Assembly: GCA_963846005.1 (NCBI GenBank)
Contig: CAWJUH010000004.1
Location: forward strand, 248,001 to 312,000
DNA length: 64,000 bases
Source of the DNA: CAVSUR01 sp963846005
GTDB taxonomy: Bacteria; Actinomycetota; Actinomycetes; Streptosporangiales; Streptosporangiaceae
Direction of reading: 5' to 3'
In this document: in pieces, positions 17,146 to 25,820 of the stretch
How the letters are laid out: each line of letters starts with the position of its first letter
Numbering within the stretch: position 1 is the stretch's first letter
The notes under the pieces: model-generated
What the model saw: only the letters and a program-made list of their open reading frames with translations
What the model was told of the DNA's origin: nothing
The model's database searches: none
Program-made: the position numbers and the translations under genes

Positions 17146-18216
17146 ATGACCGATAGCGGCGGCGGGGGCGGCGCGCGCCGCGGCTTCGGCGTGCCCGAGC
17201 CGGACGGCGCCAGCCCATCCGAGCCGGGCAACGCCGGCGGCTCCGCGCAAGACGCTTCCGGCCGGCCCGCGAGGGCGGACGAGGCCGAATGGGCCAACGA
17301 GGCCGGGTGGGGGCACGTCGTCGCGAGCGAGATGCCATCGCGGAGCGAGGCGACCGGGCGAGGCGAGGCAGCCAGGCAGGACCAGGCAGCCAGGCAAGGC
17401 GAGGCAGCCAGGCCAGGCGAGGCAGCCAGGCAGGGCGAGGCAGCCAGGCCAGGCGAGGCAGAGGCCAGGCGAGGCAGCCTGGCAGGGCGAGGCGCCGGGC
17501 AAGGCGAGGCAGCCAGGCGGGGCGAGGCAGCCGGGCGGGATGAAGCCCGCGGCGGGGGCGAGGCCCGTGGCTGGGACGCGGCGCCCAGCTGGGACGAGAC
17601 GCCCGGACGGGGTGATGTGCCCGGACGGGCCGACAGCACCGCAGGACGCAAGGACGCCGACCGCACCGCGGGGCGCAAGGGCGAGGCGGCTGGGCGCGGG
17701 CGCGGCGCGCCCGCCTCAGCGCCCGGAAGCGTGCGGACCCAGCGGAGCGCGCCGCCCCGGCGGCCCTCCGCGCCGCAGCCTGGCGATGCAGGCTACGTCC
17801 CCGGCCCGAGGCCCGGCTTCTATCCTTCTGCGCGCCGCTCCCCCGCGTCCCCGCGGCGCGGCGGCGCAGTCGGCCCGGGCGCGTCTGCGCTTGAGGACGG
17901 CCCCGGCTATGCGGTGCGCCCAGGCCAGGCCGCGGGTCCCGGGCCGGCCGCTGGTATCCGCTCGGCCGGCGGCCGGCACGGCCGGGCGCGTCCACACGGC
18001 CTGGCGGGTCAGGGCGGCCCGCCGGGTCTGGACAGCCCGGCGGCGCCGGGCGTGCCCCCAGCGGCCGGCCGGTTACCGCTTCCGGACCGGCCGCTCGTCC
18101 CGGTGGGGCCGGCGGGTTCGGGCGCGCGGGCGGGCCCGGTAACACGGGCGGATCGGGGCTCGCGGGCTACTCCGGGCGCGCAGCGGGCTTTGGGCGGGCC
18201 GGCGGGTCGGGGCTGA
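17146..18216 (+). CDS. Disordered N-terminal part of the LCP protein (frame break near 18,105)
   Basis: A frame of 356 codons with an excellent AGGGGAACAA ribosome site before its ATG. The product is low-complexity Gly/Ala/Arg/Pro-rich. It contains 6-residue repeats (GEAARP/GEAARQ) and later a Pro-rich part ending DRPLVPVGPAGSG. Actinobacterial LytR-CpsA-Psr proteins often carry just such a long cytoplasmic disordered head. Downstream of about 18,105 the coding signal (Gly-rich GRAGG repeats, high third-position GC) moves to the frame of the LCP gene. I therefore read this as the true 5' part of that gene, split by loss of one G in the GGTGGGGCC tract at 18102-18110. As annotated it overlaps the next start (TGATG). 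Confidence 0.5.
   Translation: MTDSGGGGGARRGFGVPEPDGASPSEPGNAGGSAQDASGRPARADEAEWANEAGWGHVVASEMPSRSEATGRGEAARQDQAARQGEAARPGEAARQGEAARPGEAEARRGSLAGRGAGQGEAARRGEAAGRDEARGGGEARGWDAAPSWDETPGRGDVPGRADSTAGRKDADRTAGRKGEAAGRGRGAPASAPGSVRTQRSAPPRRPSAPQPGDAGYVPGPRPGFYPSARRSPASPRRGGAVGPGASALEDGPGYAVRPGQAAGPGPAAGIRSAGGRHGRARPHGLAGQGGPPGLDSPAAPGVPPAAGRLPLPDRPLVPVGPAGSGARAGPVTRADRGSRATPGAQRALGGPAGRG
17362..17538 (+). repeat. 18-bp degenerate tandem repeat
   Basis: About nine 18-bp units based on GCGAGGCAGCCAGGCCAG lie in tandem, some shortened, coding for GEAARP-like hexapeptides in the disordered head of the LCP protein. Confidence 0.8.
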
Positions 18217-19760
18217 TGGCTGGCTTCGGACTCAGCGGCTTCGGCCGGGCAGGCGGAACCGGCCGGGCAGGCGGAACCGGCGGCTCCGGCCGGGCAGGCG
18301 GACTCGGCGGCTCCGGCCGGGCAGGCAGATCCGGCCAGCCCGCCGACGGCGGATTCCGGCCCGGGCCCACGGCGGGGCAGCGGCTGCTGCTGGACCGGAT
18401 CCCGGCCGCCCGCCGGGCCCGCCAGCAGCGCACCTTGCTGACCGTGCTCGGCGCCCTGTCGAGCGTGGTGATGCTGCTGTCAGGCAGCGCCTGGGTGCTG
18501 ACCAGCTATGTCAGCGGCGCGATCGGCCGGGTCAACGCCGGCACGACCGGCACGCCTTCCAGCGGGGCGCTGAACATCCTGGTCGCCGGGGTCGACGAGC
18601 GCTCGGGCCTGACCCGGGCCCAGCAGTTGCGGCTGCACGTCGGCGCGGCGGTCAGCACTAACTCGGACACGCTCATGCTGGCCCACATCCCGGCCAGCCA
18701 CCGCTGGGCGAAGGTCATCAGCATGCCCCGGGACTCCTGGGTCGACATCCCCGGGCACGGCATGAACAAGATCAACGCGGCGTTCGGCCTCGGCGGCCCG
18801 CCGCTGATGGTCAAGACCGTGGAACAGGCCACCGGGCTGACCATCAACGACTACATCGAGGTCAACTTCCTCGGCTTCGTCAAGGTCATCGACGCCCTCG
18901 GCGGCGTCAACATCTGCCTGCCCTACGCGGTCGACGACTCCTACAGCGGCCTGCACCTGAGCGCCGGCCGGCACCACGTGGACGGGATCACGGCCCTGGA
19001 GTTCGCCCGCGACCGGCACTCGTTCGCCGCGTCCGACCTGGCCCGGATCGGCGACCAGCAGCAGTTGCTGTCCTCGCTGCTCAGCGAGGCGGTCAGCTCG
19101 GGCACGCTGACCGACCCGGTGCGGCTGGCCCGGTTCCTGTCGGCCGTGTCGGCGGCGGTGAAGGTCGACGACGGTTTCAACCTGACCAGCGTGGCCAACC
19201 AGATGCGCGGCATCCGGCCCGGCAACGTCTCGTTCAGCACGGTCCCGCTGGCGAGCACCAACTACCTCACCAAGACCGGCCAGTCCGCGGTGCTGTGGAA
19301 CAAGAAGGCCGCCGGCGCGCTGTTCACCGCGCTCAGCCACGATCACCGCGCGCCGCGGCACCGGCGGCACCACCAGGCCGGCCCGGCCCGCGGCCAGGTC
19401 TCGGTCGACGTCTACAACGGCACGATGATCGGCGGGCTGTCCGCCAGCACCGGCAACGAGCTGTCCGGCCTCGGGTTCCGGGTGCACGGGTCCGCGCTGA
19501 CCTGGCCGCAGCAGAACATCATCCAGACGGTGATCCAGTACCCGCCCGGGCAGCGCGCCGAGGCCCAGCTGGTGCACAAGGTGATGCCGGGGGCGCAGCT
19601 GCGCGCCGGGCCGCGGCTGGCCAGGATCAGGATCCTGCTCGGCGTGAACGGCTACACCGTCTCCGCGCCACAGGCGGCCGCGTCCGGCGGCGGATCGGGC
19701 GGATCGGCCGGGCCAGGCAGCTCCGGCCAGCGGACCGCCGCCCAGGCTGCCTGCCGCTGA
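18216..19760 (+). CDS. LytR-CpsA-Psr (LCP) family cell-wall glycopolymer ligase
   Basis: 514 residues: a Gly-rich head (1-50), a basic stretch, one membrane helix at about 75-97, the extracellular LCP domain, and a C-terminal LytR_C domain. The LCP domain runs from about residue 115 (LNILVAGVDERSG). It includes VISMPRDSWVDIPGHGMNKINAAF and the conserved arginines in LEFARDRHSFAASDLARIGDQQQ. The LytR_C domain starts near VSVDVYNGT. Such enzymes transfer lipid-linked polymers (teichoic acid, arabinogalactan-like) to peptidoglycan. The ATG at 18216 lacks a clear ribosome site and the same frame stays open, Gly-rich, back to 17895. Real initiation is therefore probably at 17146 with a frame break between. 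Confidence 0.85.
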   Translation: MAGFGLSGFGRAGGTGRAGGTGGSGRAGGLGGSGRAGRSGQPADGGFRPGPTAGQRLLLDRIPAARRARQQRTLLTVLGALSSVVMLLSGSAWVLTSYVSGAIGRVNAGTTGTPSSGALNILVAGVDERSGLTRAQQLRLHVGAAVSTNSDTLMLAHIPASHRWAKVISMPRDSWVDIPGHGMNKINAAFGLGGPPLMVKTVEQATGLTINDYIEVNFLGFVKVIDALGGVNICLPYAVDDSYSGLHLSAGRHHVDGITALEFARDRHSFAASDLARIGDQQQLLSSLLSEAVSSGTLTDPVRLARFLSAVSAAVKVDDGFNLTSVANQMRGIRPGNVSFSTVPLASTNYLTKTGQSAVLWNKKAAGALFTALSHDHRAPRHRRHHQAGPARGQVSVDVYNGTMIGGLSASTGNELSGLGFRVHGSALTWPQQNIIQTVIQYPPGQRAEAQLVHKVMPGAQLRAGPRLARIRILLGVNGYTVSAPQAAASGGGSGGSAGPGSSGQRTAAQAACR

Positions 19761-19897
19761 CCGGCTCCGCGAGCCCGGCGAGCCACGGCGTCCCCGGCGG
19801 CCGCAACCCTACTGCCTTACTGAATCACTGCGATACTGCAAATCAAGGCGCTAGCGGAGCCTGCACCGGGCCGTAGCCCCTCCTCCCGCAGGCCGCG

Positions 19898-20566
19898 TCA
19901 GCCGACGACCACGGCCACCGAGAAGCCGTCGTACCCCTTGCTGCCCACGGTCTGGCACGCCGAGGCCACCACCCGCGGATCGGCGGCCAGCCGCTCCAGG
20001 TACTCGCGCACGCCCGCCACGGCCGGGTCGGAGCTGCCCGCATCGGCGACCGCGCCGCCGCGCACCACGTTGTCGGCAATGATCATCGTGCCGGGGCGCG
20101 ACAGCTTCAGCGCCCAGTCCAGATAGCCGGGATACCCGCTCTTGTCGGCGTCGATGAACACCAGGTCGAACGACTCAGCCCCCGCGCCGGCCAGCTCGGC
20201 GAGCGTGTCCGCCGCCGGACCGAGCCGGACCTGCGCCACGCCGTCGAGCCCGGCCCGGGCCAGGTTCCGGGCGGCTACCTCCGCGTGCCGCTCGTCCAGC
20301 TCGAGCGTGATCAGCTGGCCGTCCGGCGGCAGTGCCCGGGCCAGCCAGATCGCGCTGTAGCCGCCCAGCGTGCCGATCTCCAGGATGCGCCGGGCCCGCA
20401 CCGCGCGGGCCAGCACATGCAGCAGCTGGCCCTGGCTGGCGGACACGCTGATCGGCGGCAGCCCGGCTGCCTCCGCCGCGGCGGCCGCCTCGGCTAGCGC
20501 GCCGCCCGGCGGCGCGAACAGGCCGTCGAAGTAAGCATCGACGGCGGACCACTCCGGATTGCTCAT
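19898..20566 (-). CDS. O-methyltransferase, family 3 (CCoAOMT-like)
   Basis: A 222-residue SAM-dependent O-methyltransferase of the bacterial catechol/caffeoyl-CoA type. It shows ILEIGTLGGYSAIWLARAL (SAM motif I), LITLELDERHAEVA (motif II acidic residue), and DLVFIDADKSGYPGYLDWAL with the metal-binding Asp. IIADNVVRGGAV supplies further metal ligands (Asp-Asn). The ATG at 20566 has an AAAGGTGA ribosome site five bases upstream. It acts in the cytoplasm and the acceptor is unknown. It lies 74 bp downstream of the aldolase gene on the same strand, so the two may share a transcript. Confidence 0.9.
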   Translation of the reverse strand: MSNPEWSAVDAYFDGLFAPPGGALAEAAAAAEAAGLPPISVSASQGQLLHVLARAVRARRILEIGTLGGYSAIWLARALPPDGQLITLELDERHAEVAARNLARAGLDGVAQVRLGPAADTLAELAGAGAESFDLVFIDADKSGYPGYLDWALKLSRPGTMIIADNVVRGGAVADAGSSDPAVAGVREYLERLAADPRVVASACQTVGSKGYDGFSVAVVVG

Positions 20567-20640
20567 AAGTCACCTTTCTCGCGGGCGTCCGTCAGCCCGT
20601 CGTCTCGCCCGGGCGGCCATCAGGTCTCGCAGGTGCCCCG

Positions 20641-21360
20641 TCAGTCGTCGCGGGCCGCCGCCAGCTCGGCGCTGACCGCCCGCGGCAGCACCGCCCCGTC
20701 GGCGGCGACCGTCACGAGCCGGCAGCCATTCTCCCGGTACAGCCGCGCGGTGCCACCGTCGGCGGCGTGCACGCCGGCGGGCTTGCCGGCCTGCGCGCAG
20801 CGGGCCCAGATCCGCTCCAGCGCCGCGCGCAGCACCGCATCGCCTGGGTCGAGCGGGCAGCCCAGGGACAGCGACAGGTCCCGCGGCCCCACGTAGATAC
20901 CGTCCACGCCGGGAACCGCCAGGGTGGCGTCCAGGTCCGCGGCGGCCTCGGCCGACTCGACCATGATCAGGCAGAGCGGGTCCGGGCCGGCCAGCACGCC
21001 GCCGGCCGAGCGATAGCCGTCGGGCGGGAACCGGCAGGCACCCGCCACCTCCCGGGCCTGCGCGGCCGACTGCACGTTGGGCACGATGACCCCGGCGCAG
21101 CCCAGGTCGAGTGCACGGCCGATGTCGGCGGGGTGCGCGTGCCGGACCCGGCCGAGCGGCGCCGCCCCGGCCAGCCGGATCGCCGCGGTCAGCGCGGGCA
21201 GGCTGGCCTCGGTCGCGGCGCCGTGCTGCAGGTCGACGGCGACGTAGTCGAGCCCGGTGCCCGCCAGCAGCCCGGCGGCGACCGGGTCGGCGATGACCGA
21301 CCAGCCGCCGAACACCACCTCGCCGCCGCGGACCCGGCCGCAGAAATCAGCTGTCGTCAC
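20641..21360 (-). CDS. HpcH/HpaI aldolase family protein
   Basis: A metal-dependent class II pyruvate aldolase of 239 residues (2-keto-3-deoxy-sugar acid or 4-hydroxy-2-oxoheptanedioate type). Motifs are DYVAVDLQHGAATEA (conserved Asp/His), GVIVPNVQSAAQAREV, and LIMVESAEAAADLDA (metal-binding Glu). VDGIYVGPRDLSLSLG supplies the metal Asp. I start at the GTG at 21360 (VTTADFCGRV), since the frame above it is Arg/Gly-rich and unlike the family. It probably cleaves a hydroxy-oxo acid to pyruvate and an aldehyde; the substrate is unknown. Confidence 0.85.
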   Translation of the reverse strand: MTTADFCGRVRGGEVVFGGWSVIADPVAAGLLAGTGLDYVAVDLQHGAATEASLPALTAAIRLAGAAPLGRVRHAHPADIGRALDLGCAGVIVPNVQSAAQAREVAGACRFPPDGYRSAGGVLAGPDPLCLIMVESAEAAADLDATLAVPGVDGIYVGPRDLSLSLGCPLDPGDAVLRAALERIWARCAQAGKPAGVHAADGGTARLYRENGCRLVTVAADGAVLPRAVSAELAAARDD

Positions 21361-21557
21361 CCGCCCAGCCAAGCACGCCCGCCCCGCGCGCCGCAGGCCG
21401 GCCGCCTGCCCGGCGCACCTGCCGCCGCCCGGGCCGGGCCGGGTAGATAAAAACGGCAACAGACCGGTCACAATCGGCTGTACATGCCACCTCACGGCCC
21501 TAAACTCGGCGCTTAGCCGAAATCAGGGGAGACCTGCGAGCCGGGAGGCGACGAGCT

Positions 21558-22916
21558 GTGCCGATGAGACGGCGGATAACGGGATGGACGGTGGGGATCG
21601 CGGCGGCGGCCGCGATGCTGGGGGCTGCCGGGACGATGCCGTTCGCCGCGGTGGCCTCCGCAGCATCCGCCGGGGTTAGCGCATGCTCCTCGCCCTCCGG
21701 GGCGGTGTCCTGCACGCCGGCGTCGGGCACGCCGGCCCTGGCGGTGGGCGGCGGGCTGCCGACCCAGCAGGTCCGCCAGCTGGTCCAGTGCGGATCGATG
21801 ATGTACGCGGTGGGCAACTTCACCACGCTGACCTACAACGGCCAGACCGTGCACCGCACCAACGCCTTCAGCTTCCAGGCCAGTGCGCCGTACGCGATCT
21901 CGAACTGGCGGCCGCACCCCAACGGCCCGGTCAACTCCATTGCCCTGACCGGAGACTGCTCGACCGCCTTCCTCGGCGGCAAGTTCACCACCGTGCGCGG
22001 CGCATCGGCGCGCAACATCGTCGCCGTGAAGACGTCGACCGGCGCGCTGCGGACCGCGTTCCGGCACAGCGCGAACGGCGAGGTCGACACGGTGGTCCGG
22101 CACGCCGACCACCTGCTCACCGGCGGCACGTTCACGCAGATCAACGGCTCATCGCACGACTACTACGTGAGCCTGAACACCACCACGGGCGAGAACGACC
22201 GGTACATCAACCTGCACATCAGCGGCAACTACCGGTACTCGGGCGCGACCGAGAACCCCACCCGGGTCTTCAACCAGCAAATGAGCTCGGCGTACACCAA
22301 GCTGCTCGCCGAGGGCGACTTCACCTCGGTCGGCGGCCAGCACCGCGAGCAGATCTTCATGCTCTCGCTCGGCAGCCGGAAGGCCTCGCTGACCGCCTGG
22401 AATGCGACCCAGTTCTACGGCCACTGCGGGACCAGCGAGCCGTTCTACGCCCGCGCCGCGGCCTGGTCACCGAGCGGGTCGACCATCTACACCGCCACCA
22501 CCGGCAACAAGCCGCTCGGCAGTCACTCCCCCGGCGGGTTGTGCGACACAGCGGCGGCCTTCCCGGCCACCTACGCCAGCGTGCACTCGCAGTGGATCAA
22601 CTACACCGGTTGTGACTCGCTGTACTCCACCGCGGCCGGCAAGGGCATCGCCTACTTCGGCGGGCACGAGCGCTGGGCCGACAACCCCGACGGCTGCAAC
22701 TCGGCCGGCTCCGGCGCGATCGCGGCCCAGGGCATGGTGGGCCTGAGCCAGAACGGCGGCTCGGTGGTGTTCAACCCGGGCCGCGCCCGCGGCTACGGCG
22801 CCGACGACATGCTGCTCACCAACAGCGGGCTGTGGGTGGCCAGCGACACCTACGGCGGTGCGCAGAACTGCGCCTATCAGCCGGGGCACGGCGGCATCTG
22901 CTTCTTCCGCTACTGA
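21558..22916 (+). CDS. Secreted propeller-like protein
   Basis: 452 residues with a clear Sec signal peptide: basic MPMRRR, a hydrophobic run, and cleavage near VASAASAG. The mature part has repeated blocks of the type YAVGNFTTL, AFLGGKFTTV, LLTGGTFTQI and LLAEGDFTSV, spaced about 50 residues apart. This is the pattern of beta-propeller (delta-60/DUF5122-like) blades. Eight cysteines suggest disulfides outside the cell. No catalytic motif is evident. GTG at 21558 follows GGGAGGCG; an ATG two codons later is an alternative. It is divergent from the aldolase gene and no partner is obvious. Confidence 0.7.
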   Translation: MPMRRRITGWTVGIAAAAAMLGAAGTMPFAAVASAASAGVSACSSPSGAVSCTPASGTPALAVGGGLPTQQVRQLVQCGSMMYAVGNFTTLTYNGQTVHRTNAFSFQASAPYAISNWRPHPNGPVNSIALTGDCSTAFLGGKFTTVRGASARNIVAVKTSTGALRTAFRHSANGEVDTVVRHADHLLTGGTFTQINGSSHDYYVSLNTTTGENDRYINLHISGNYRYSGATENPTRVFNQQMSSAYTKLLAEGDFTSVGGQHREQIFMLSLGSRKASLTAWNATQFYGHCGTSEPFYARAAAWSPSGSTIYTATTGNKPLGSHSPGGLCDTAAAFPATYASVHSQWINYTGCDSLYSTAAGKGIAYFGGHERWADNPDGCNSAGSGAIAAQGMVGLSQNGGSVVFNPGRARGYGADDMLLTNSGLWVASDTYGGAQNCAYQPGHGGICFFRY

Positions 22917-23192
22917 GCAGTTGCCGCTGCCGCGGATCGCGGGCGCAGTCCCGGGATCCGCGGCCAGGGAGGCAAACGGGCCAGCCGGAGGCTAGGCCGA
23001 GCCGGTGAGGGCGAGCGCACCGAGCGCGGCCGCGACCCCGAACAGGCCGGCCAGCACCGGGACGCCGGGCAACTCGGCGACCCGGGAGGCTGTTCGCGCC
23101 GCCGGGCGGCCTGGCCCTGGCGGGATGCACCGGTGGCGGACATATGCCGCAGCGGCTGCGGCGCGGGCGCACCAGTGGGCCCCGCTAGATCG
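22917..23192. other. Intergenic DNA, no supported gene
   Basis: On the minus strand a short frame ending at 22992 would give a hydrophobic C-terminus (PVLAGLFGVAAALGALAL). It has no clear start or ribosome site, so it could be a relic of a membrane protein. Nothing else is recognisable. Confidence 0.3.
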
Positions 23193-24527
23193 CTAGTCTC
23201 CCGGCTCCGGCCTGCGCCGGGCGGCCCGAGCCCGGCGCGGCAGCGCGGCGAGCAGTACCGCCGGCACCACGGCCAGCGCGGCCAGCGCCCAGCCCAGCCC
23301 GGCCTGCTCGGCGGCGAAGCCGACGGCCAGCGGGCCGAGGCCGCCGGCCAGGGCGGCCGCGCTGGACAGCGACACGGCCAGCCCGCTGTGACCGGGCAGG
23401 CTCTCGTACAGGCCCGCCTGCAGCAGCGGGTACCACGGCGCGGTGGCCAGGCTCAGCGCGGCCAGCACCGCCAGCTTGGCCGCGAGGCCGGGCACGAGCA
23501 GGAACGCCGGGTAGAGCAGCCCCGCCGCGGCGGCGCAGGCCCGCAGTACCGCCTGCGGGCTGGCCCGCTCGCTGACGGCGACCAGCAGCGCGTCGCCGGC
23601 CAGTCCCGCGCCCAGGCGCACCGCGACGGCCAGCGCGGCCTGCGCGGCGGTGGCGTGCACGACGGCGGTGAAGTACAGCCCGGTGAAGCCGGTGAGCACG
23701 TCGAGCAGCAGGTTGGCGACCTCGGCGAGCAGCACCCACCGCACCGCGCGCGGATGGCGCCGCAGCACGCTCAGCGCCGCCCGCGCCGGCGCCCCCGGCC
23801 CGTCCCCGCCCGGCCTGGTTGTGGTCGCGGGTCCGCCCCGGGGCGCGGACCCGGCGTCGCCGGCTGGGTCATCAGCGCCGGCGGCCGAGCCGGTAGCGCG
23901 GCCAGCGCGGTCACCGCTGGCCGGGCCGCCGGGGGCCGCCTGCACCGGCCAGCCCGGCGGCCGGGTGGCGCGCCACATGGCGAGCCATGCGGCTGCGGCC
24001 AGCCCGGCTAGCAGCAGGTAACAGGCCTGCCAGCCTCCGCCTCCGGCGAGCACCGCCGCGAGCAGCAGCGGCCCGCAGACCGCCCCGGCCGACCCGGCCA
24101 GGTTCCATCGGGCCATGCTCGGCACCTGACGGGCCGGGTCGGCGTCCATCAGCGACGACTGGGCCAGCCCGACGAACGCGCCAGCGGCCGGGTAGAACAG
24201 CACGAACGCGGCCAGCAAGACGGCGAACGAGCGGGCGGCGGCGGTCCCGGCCAGCGCGGCCACGAACACCAGGCCGCCGGCCAGCATGAGCCGCACCCGG
24301 CGCCGGCCCTGCCCGGCCATGACGCCGAACGGCAGCTCCAGCAGGCTGCCGGCGATCAGCGGCACCGCGGCCAGCAGGCCGATCTGGCCGTAGCTGAGCG
24401 ACAGGCCATGCCGGATCAGCGGCAGCGCGGCGCTCTTGGCGCCGTCGGCCAGCTCATCGACTAGCTCGACGGCCAGCGCCGCCGCCAGCAGGGAGCCGCG
24501 GCCGGGCAAGCCGCCGAGACCGGCCAA
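23193..24527 (-). CDS. MFS transporter
   Basis: 444 residues with about 12 hydrophobic segments. The short basic loop after TM2 (VMAGQGRRRVRLML) is the usual MFS A-motif position. A long Gly/Ala/Pro-rich cytoplasmic loop at about residues 190-235 separates the two halves. No substrate-specific motif is visible, so the cargo is unknown. The only start for the full N-terminal helix is a TTG at 24527 without a good ribosome site, so start confidence is low. No neighbouring regulator suggests a drug. Confidence 0.8.
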   Translation of the reverse strand: MAGLGGLPGRGSLLAAALAVELVDELADGAKSAALPLIRHGLSLSYGQIGLLAAVPLIAGSLLELPFGVMAGQGRRRVRLMLAGGLVFVAALAGTAAARSFAVLLAAFVLFYPAAGAFVGLAQSSLMDADPARQVPSMARWNLAGSAGAVCGPLLLAAVLAGGGGWQACYLLLAGLAAAAWLAMWRATRPPGWPVQAAPGGPASGDRAGRATGSAAGADDPAGDAGSAPRGGPATTTRPGGDGPGAPARAALSVLRRHPRAVRWVLLAEVANLLLDVLTGFTGLYFTAVVHATAAQAALAVAVRLGAGLAGDALLVAVSERASPQAVLRACAAAAGLLYPAFLLVPGLAAKLAVLAALSLATAPWYPLLQAGLYESLPGHSGLAVSLSSAAALAGGLGPLAVGFAAEQAGLGWALAALAVVPAVLLAALPRRARAARRRPEPGD

Positions 24528-24597
24528 ACGCCCGAGTCCAGCCTGCCAGCGGCGCCGCGCCAGGCCAGGCAGCCGGCGAACGCGCCGCCGCGGAGGG

Positions 24598-24627
24598 GAG
24601 GAGGAGGAGGAGGAGGAGGAGGAGGAG
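24598..24627. repeat. (GAG)10 trinucleotide microsatellite
   Basis: Ten uninterrupted GAG triplets, about 70 bp upstream of the MFS gene start on the other strand. Perfect triplet runs of this length are uncommon in bacteria. Confidence 0.95.
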
Positions 24628-24873
24628 CGTCTCGCGGTGACCCGCGCCGAATCAGCCCGCGCCGGGGGCGACGGGCAGGATCACGCGGCTCGCGGGCCGG
24701 GCGATGCGGTCACAGTCAGGGGAAGCCCATGTGCCTGATGGTATGCCGGGACGCGCCGCCCCGTCAGCCCGCAGGAGCCCGCTGGCGCTGGGCCGGCCTG
24801 GCCTCCGGGTCCGCGCCTCTTGCCCGGCAGGGTGATTGCCTGCTCCGAGCCAGTACCTGACGCCATGCGCGTC

Positions 24874-25182
24874 GCGCTCGGCGGCCGTCCATCACGCCGG
24901 GACATGCTCGGCGGGCCACCATCATTTCAGGGCGCGGCGGCCGTCCATCACGCCAGGGCCCGCTCGGCGGTCCGGCCCATCATTTCAGGGCGCGCTCGGC
25001 GGTCCGCCCATCACCCCAGGGCCCGCTCGGCGGTCCGGCCCATCATTTCAGGGCGCGCTCGGCGGCCGCCCATCACCCCAGGGCCCGCTCGGCGGTCCGG
25101 CCCATCATTTCAGGGCGCGCTCGGCGGTCCGCCCACCACCCCAGGGCCCGCTCGGCGGGCCGCCCATCATTGCGATGCCCTG
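24874..25182. repeat. Higher-order tandem repeat, ~63 bp (two alternating ~31-bp half-units)
   Basis: Two related half-units alternate. One reads GCTCGGCGGTCCGGCCCATC then ATTTCAGGGCGC. The other reads GCTCGGCGGTCCGCCCATC then ACCCCAGGGCCC. About ten half-units are present, nearly identical in the middle (24962-25118) and degenerate at both edges. There are no unique spacers, so it is not a CRISPR array. Confidence 0.92.
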
Positions 25183-25236
25183 CTGGCGAGAGCTCGCGCG
25201 CGGCCCGCATCCCGGACCGGCATTCACGAGACGGGA

Positions 25237-25264
25237 TTGTTTTAGTTATTTTTAGTGTTAAATT
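25237..25264 (+). promoter_or_regulatory. AT-rich candidate promoter of the STAS gene
   Basis: TTGTTT (25237-25242) and TAAATT (25259-25264) are separated by 16 bases. They lie inside a ~40-bp tract that is mostly A/T, very unlike the flanks. It would leave a leader of roughly 80 bases before the TTG at 25350. Confidence 0.4.
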
Positions 25265-25349
25265 TGAAGAGACTGGGAGCGTGCGCCCGGACGCGGCCGT
25301 GACACGGGCTGGCGCTGCCGCATGAACATCCCGCGGGAGGTGACGGACC

Positions 25350-25820
25350 TTGGCTGGGGGCAACGCAGATCCGGGCCTGGCCCTGGCCCCGGATGCTGCC
25401 TACGACGACGGCGTGCTGCTCATCGTCCCGGTGGCGGACGGGCCGCCAGGAGTCGTCCTGGCGGGCGAAATCGACGAGCAGAACCGCGCCGCGCTGGCCG
25501 CGGCCCTGGGCCAGCTGGCCGCTGGTCACCGGCAGTTCTATGTCGACATGGCCGCGGTGAGCTACTGCGACCTGGCGAGCCTGCGGGTGATACTGCGGCT
25601 CGGCGGCGGCGAGGACACTGGCCGGCCCGGGCCGCTCGGCCAGCCTGGGCCGCCCGGTCAGCCCGGCCAGGCCGGCCAGCCTGGCCAGCTCGGCGATGTC
25701 GTGCTGACCCGGGTGCCGGGCTACCTGGAGAAGATCATCCGGATCGTCGGATGGGATCGCCGTCCGGACATCTGCCTCGGCCCGGCCGCCCGGCCGCCCG
25801 GGGCGCCGCCGCTCGCCTGA
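25350..25820 (+). CDS. STAS-domain protein (anti-sigma factor antagonist-like)
   Basis: 156 residues with a STAS fold: GVVLAGEIDEQNRAALAAAL, then FYVDMAAVSYCDLASLRVIL. In RsbV/SpoIIAA proteins the phosphorylated Ser follows the D in 'D.S..... G'. Here the matching segment reads SYCDLASLRVI, so Ser at LAS is the likely site. A collagen-like Gly-Pro-Gln insert (about residues 93-115, GQPGPPGQPGQAGQPGQLGD) interrupts the C-terminal half, which is odd. TTG at 25350 has GGGAGG nine bases upstream and is the best start. It would be expected to oppose an RsbW-type kinase; one is encoded at 8,910. Confidence 0.78.
   Translation: MAGGNADPGLALAPDAAYDDGVLLIVPVADGPPGVVLAGEIDEQNRAALAAALGQLAAGHRQFYVDMAAVSYCDLASLRVILRLGGGEDTGRPGPLGQPGPPGQPGQAGQPGQLGDVVLTRVPGYLEKIIRIVGWDRRPDICLGPAARPPGAPPLA

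Larger units (their letters stand above)
24528..25349. other. 822-bp non-coding region rich in simple and tandem repeats
   Basis: Open frames exist on both strands but are made of the repeat itself and have no family resemblance. The region holds a (GAG)10 microsatellite, a 63-bp higher-order tandem repeat and a sharp AT-rich patch just before the STAS gene, each listed separately. Between 24630 and 24870 I see nothing. Confidence 0.6.

Noticed and set aside
22992..23140. A possible small hydrophobic peptide on the minus strand
   Set aside because: No credible start codon with a ribosome site; only the C-terminal helix looks protein-like.
24874..25182. Repeats of ~31 bp that at first look like a CRISPR array
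   Set aside because: The units are contiguous with no unique spacers, and two repeat types alternate. No cas genes are in the window.
24820..25245. Long open frames on both strands through the minisatellite
   Set aside because: They consist of the repeat translated, lack ribosome sites and show no conserved domain; openness follows from high GC.
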